In this document: positions 5,356-6,134 of the stretch, piece after piece | Layout: every line of letters starts with the position of its first letter | How positions within the stretch are numbered: the first letter of the stretch is position 1 | DNA from: JBDTMT01 sp033764095 | Lineage (GTDB): Bacteria > Desulfobacterota > Binatia > HRBIN30 > CADEER01 | Assembly: GCA_033764095.1 (NCBI GenBank) | Contig: JANRJF010000144.1 | Coordinates: 1-6,134 of the forward strand | Length of the DNA: 6,134 nt | Direction: 5' to 3' | The notes under the pieces: generated by a model | What the model was told of the DNA's origin: nothing | Seen by the model: only the letters and a program-made list of their open reading frames with translations | Database searches by the model: none | Translations under genes and position numbers: made by a program

Positions 5356-6134
5356 ATGGATACCGACCGTACCAGCAGTGGCGCCGCGACGCGCCCCGAG
5401 ATCGAGACCATCCTGGCGCAGTTCGACACCAGCTATGCCTGGAACTACGGTTCGGTGAAGGAAGGCCTGCGCGACCTCTACGAGAAGGCCAAGCGCGACC
5501 AGTGGAACGGCACCGTGCAGCTCGCCTGGGATACCGAGGTGGATCCCGAGGGCGAGATCATTCCGCAGGTCTACAACCCACTCGAGGACTACGACGGCTT
5601 CAAGCGCCTCGACGAGAAGCGGGTGAAGGAATTCCGCCACGCCACCATCTCGCTGCAGCTCTCGCAGTTCATGCACGGCGAGCAGGGCGCGCTGATCGTC
5701 GCCTCGCAGCTGGTCGGCGCGGTGCCGTGGATGGACGCCAAGTACTACGCCGCGACGCAGACGATGGACGAGGCGCGCCACGTCGAGGTGTTCAACCGCT
5801 ACCTGCGCGACAAGCTCGAGTGGGAGTGGCCGATCAACCCGAGCCTCAAGGAGTTGCTCGACCTGATCATCTGCGACAGCCGCTGGGACATGAAGTATCT
5901 CGGCATGCAGATCCTGGTGGAAGGCCTGGCGATGGCGGCCTTCGCCAGCATGTACACGATGGCGGTCGAGCCGCTGGTGCGCGAGGTGGTGCGCTACGTG
6001 ATGAAGGACGAGTCGCGCCACGTCGCCTTCGGCGTCATCTCGCTGCGCGGCTTCTACACCGACATGCCGGAGGCGGAGCGCAAGATCCGCGAGGAGTTCG
6101 TGCTGGAGGCCTGCCGCCTGATGCGCGACCGCCT
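5356..6134 (+). CDS. Ferritin-like diiron-carboxylate protein, N-terminal part
   Basis: The frame is open from ATG 5356 to the window edge (259 complete codons), so the C-terminus is missing. It encodes a four-helix-bundle protein with a complete carboxylate-bridged diiron ligand set: Glu109 (HGEQGAL), Glu139 and His142 (DEARHVEVF), Glu189 (LVEGLAMAAF), Glu219 and His222 (DESRHVAFG). The spacing is regular, with 30 residues from the single Glu to the ExxH motif in each half. This is the pattern of ribonucleotide reductase R2-like proteins, acyl-ACP desaturases and aerobic diiron oxygenases. The extra His four residues before the second ExxH that marks AurF N-oxygenases is absent (Val215). No signal peptide or membrane segment is seen, so it is probably cytoplasmic. 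A strong ribosome binding site and a promoter candidate precede it. Diiron binding is well supported; reaction and substrate are unknown, and the neighbours give no clue. Confidence 0.85.
   Translation, partial: MDTDRTSSGAATRPEIETILAQFDTSYAWNYGSVKEGLRDLYEKAKRDQWNGTVQLAWDTEVDPEGEIIPQVYNPLEDYDGFKRLDEKRVKEFRHATISLQLSQFMHGEQGALIVASQLVGAVPWMDAKYYAATQTMDEARHVEVFNRYLRDKLEWEWPINPSLKELLDLIICDSRWDMKYLGMQILVEGLAMAAFASMYTMAVEPLVREVVRYVMKDESRHVAFGVISLRGFYTDMPEAERKIREEFVLEACRLMRDR

Noticed and set aside
5104..6021. Minus-strand open frame (305 codons) opposite the diiron gene
   Set aside because: It overlaps the plus-strand gene with a full set of diiron ligands, the divergent spacer and the channel start; its His/Val/Leu/Arg-rich product resembles no family.

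Overview
The window is GC-rich bacterial DNA with a strong G/C preference at third codon positions. It carries five protein genes, two of them cut by the window edges. No rRNA, tRNA, CRISPR array or transposase gene was recognised. Gene content and intergenic style (a TTGAC-N17-TAGCCT-type promoter, GCGGGCG hairpins) would suit a deltaproteobacterium-like lineage such as Myxococcota or Binatia. That placement is a low-confidence impression, not a measurement.

Layout. Positions 2-1117 (+) hold the C-terminal part of a GH63/MGH1-like glycoside hydrolase. A 323-bp gap full of hairpins follows. Positions 1441-2943 (+) are zwf, glucose-6-phosphate dehydrogenase. An 89-bp gap, almost entirely one imperfect hairpin built of GGCTGTTAGG-like units, leads to 3033-3983 (+), an aldose 1-epimerase (mutarotase) family gene. 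The 182 bp between the convergent stop codons at 3983 and 4166 are mostly one near-perfect 52-bp inverted repeat. Positions 4166-5167 (-) encode a two-TM potassium channel with a cytoplasmic RCK (TrkA-N/TrkA-C) module. A divergent 188-bp spacer with GGAGGT/ACCTCC repeats and a good promoter candidate follows. Positions 5356-6134 (+) are the N-terminal part of a ferritin-like diiron protein, open at the window edge.

How the genes fit together. The three plus-strand genes on the left form a sugar-handling group: a glycosidase that may release hexose, a mutarotase that interconverts anomers, and G6PDH feeding the oxidative pentose phosphate or Entner-Doudoroff route. zwf and the mutarotase gene could share a transcript. 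The potassium channel and the diiron protein are separately transcribed and have no visible link to sugar metabolism.

No new multi-gene system is evident, and the protein genes look like ordinary core or accessory metabolism. The striking part is the intergenic DNA: each of the four gaps carries a different family of inverted repeats. Two of these sit hard against coding sequence, one supplying part of the zwf stop codon and occupying the Shine-Dalgarno position of the next gene.
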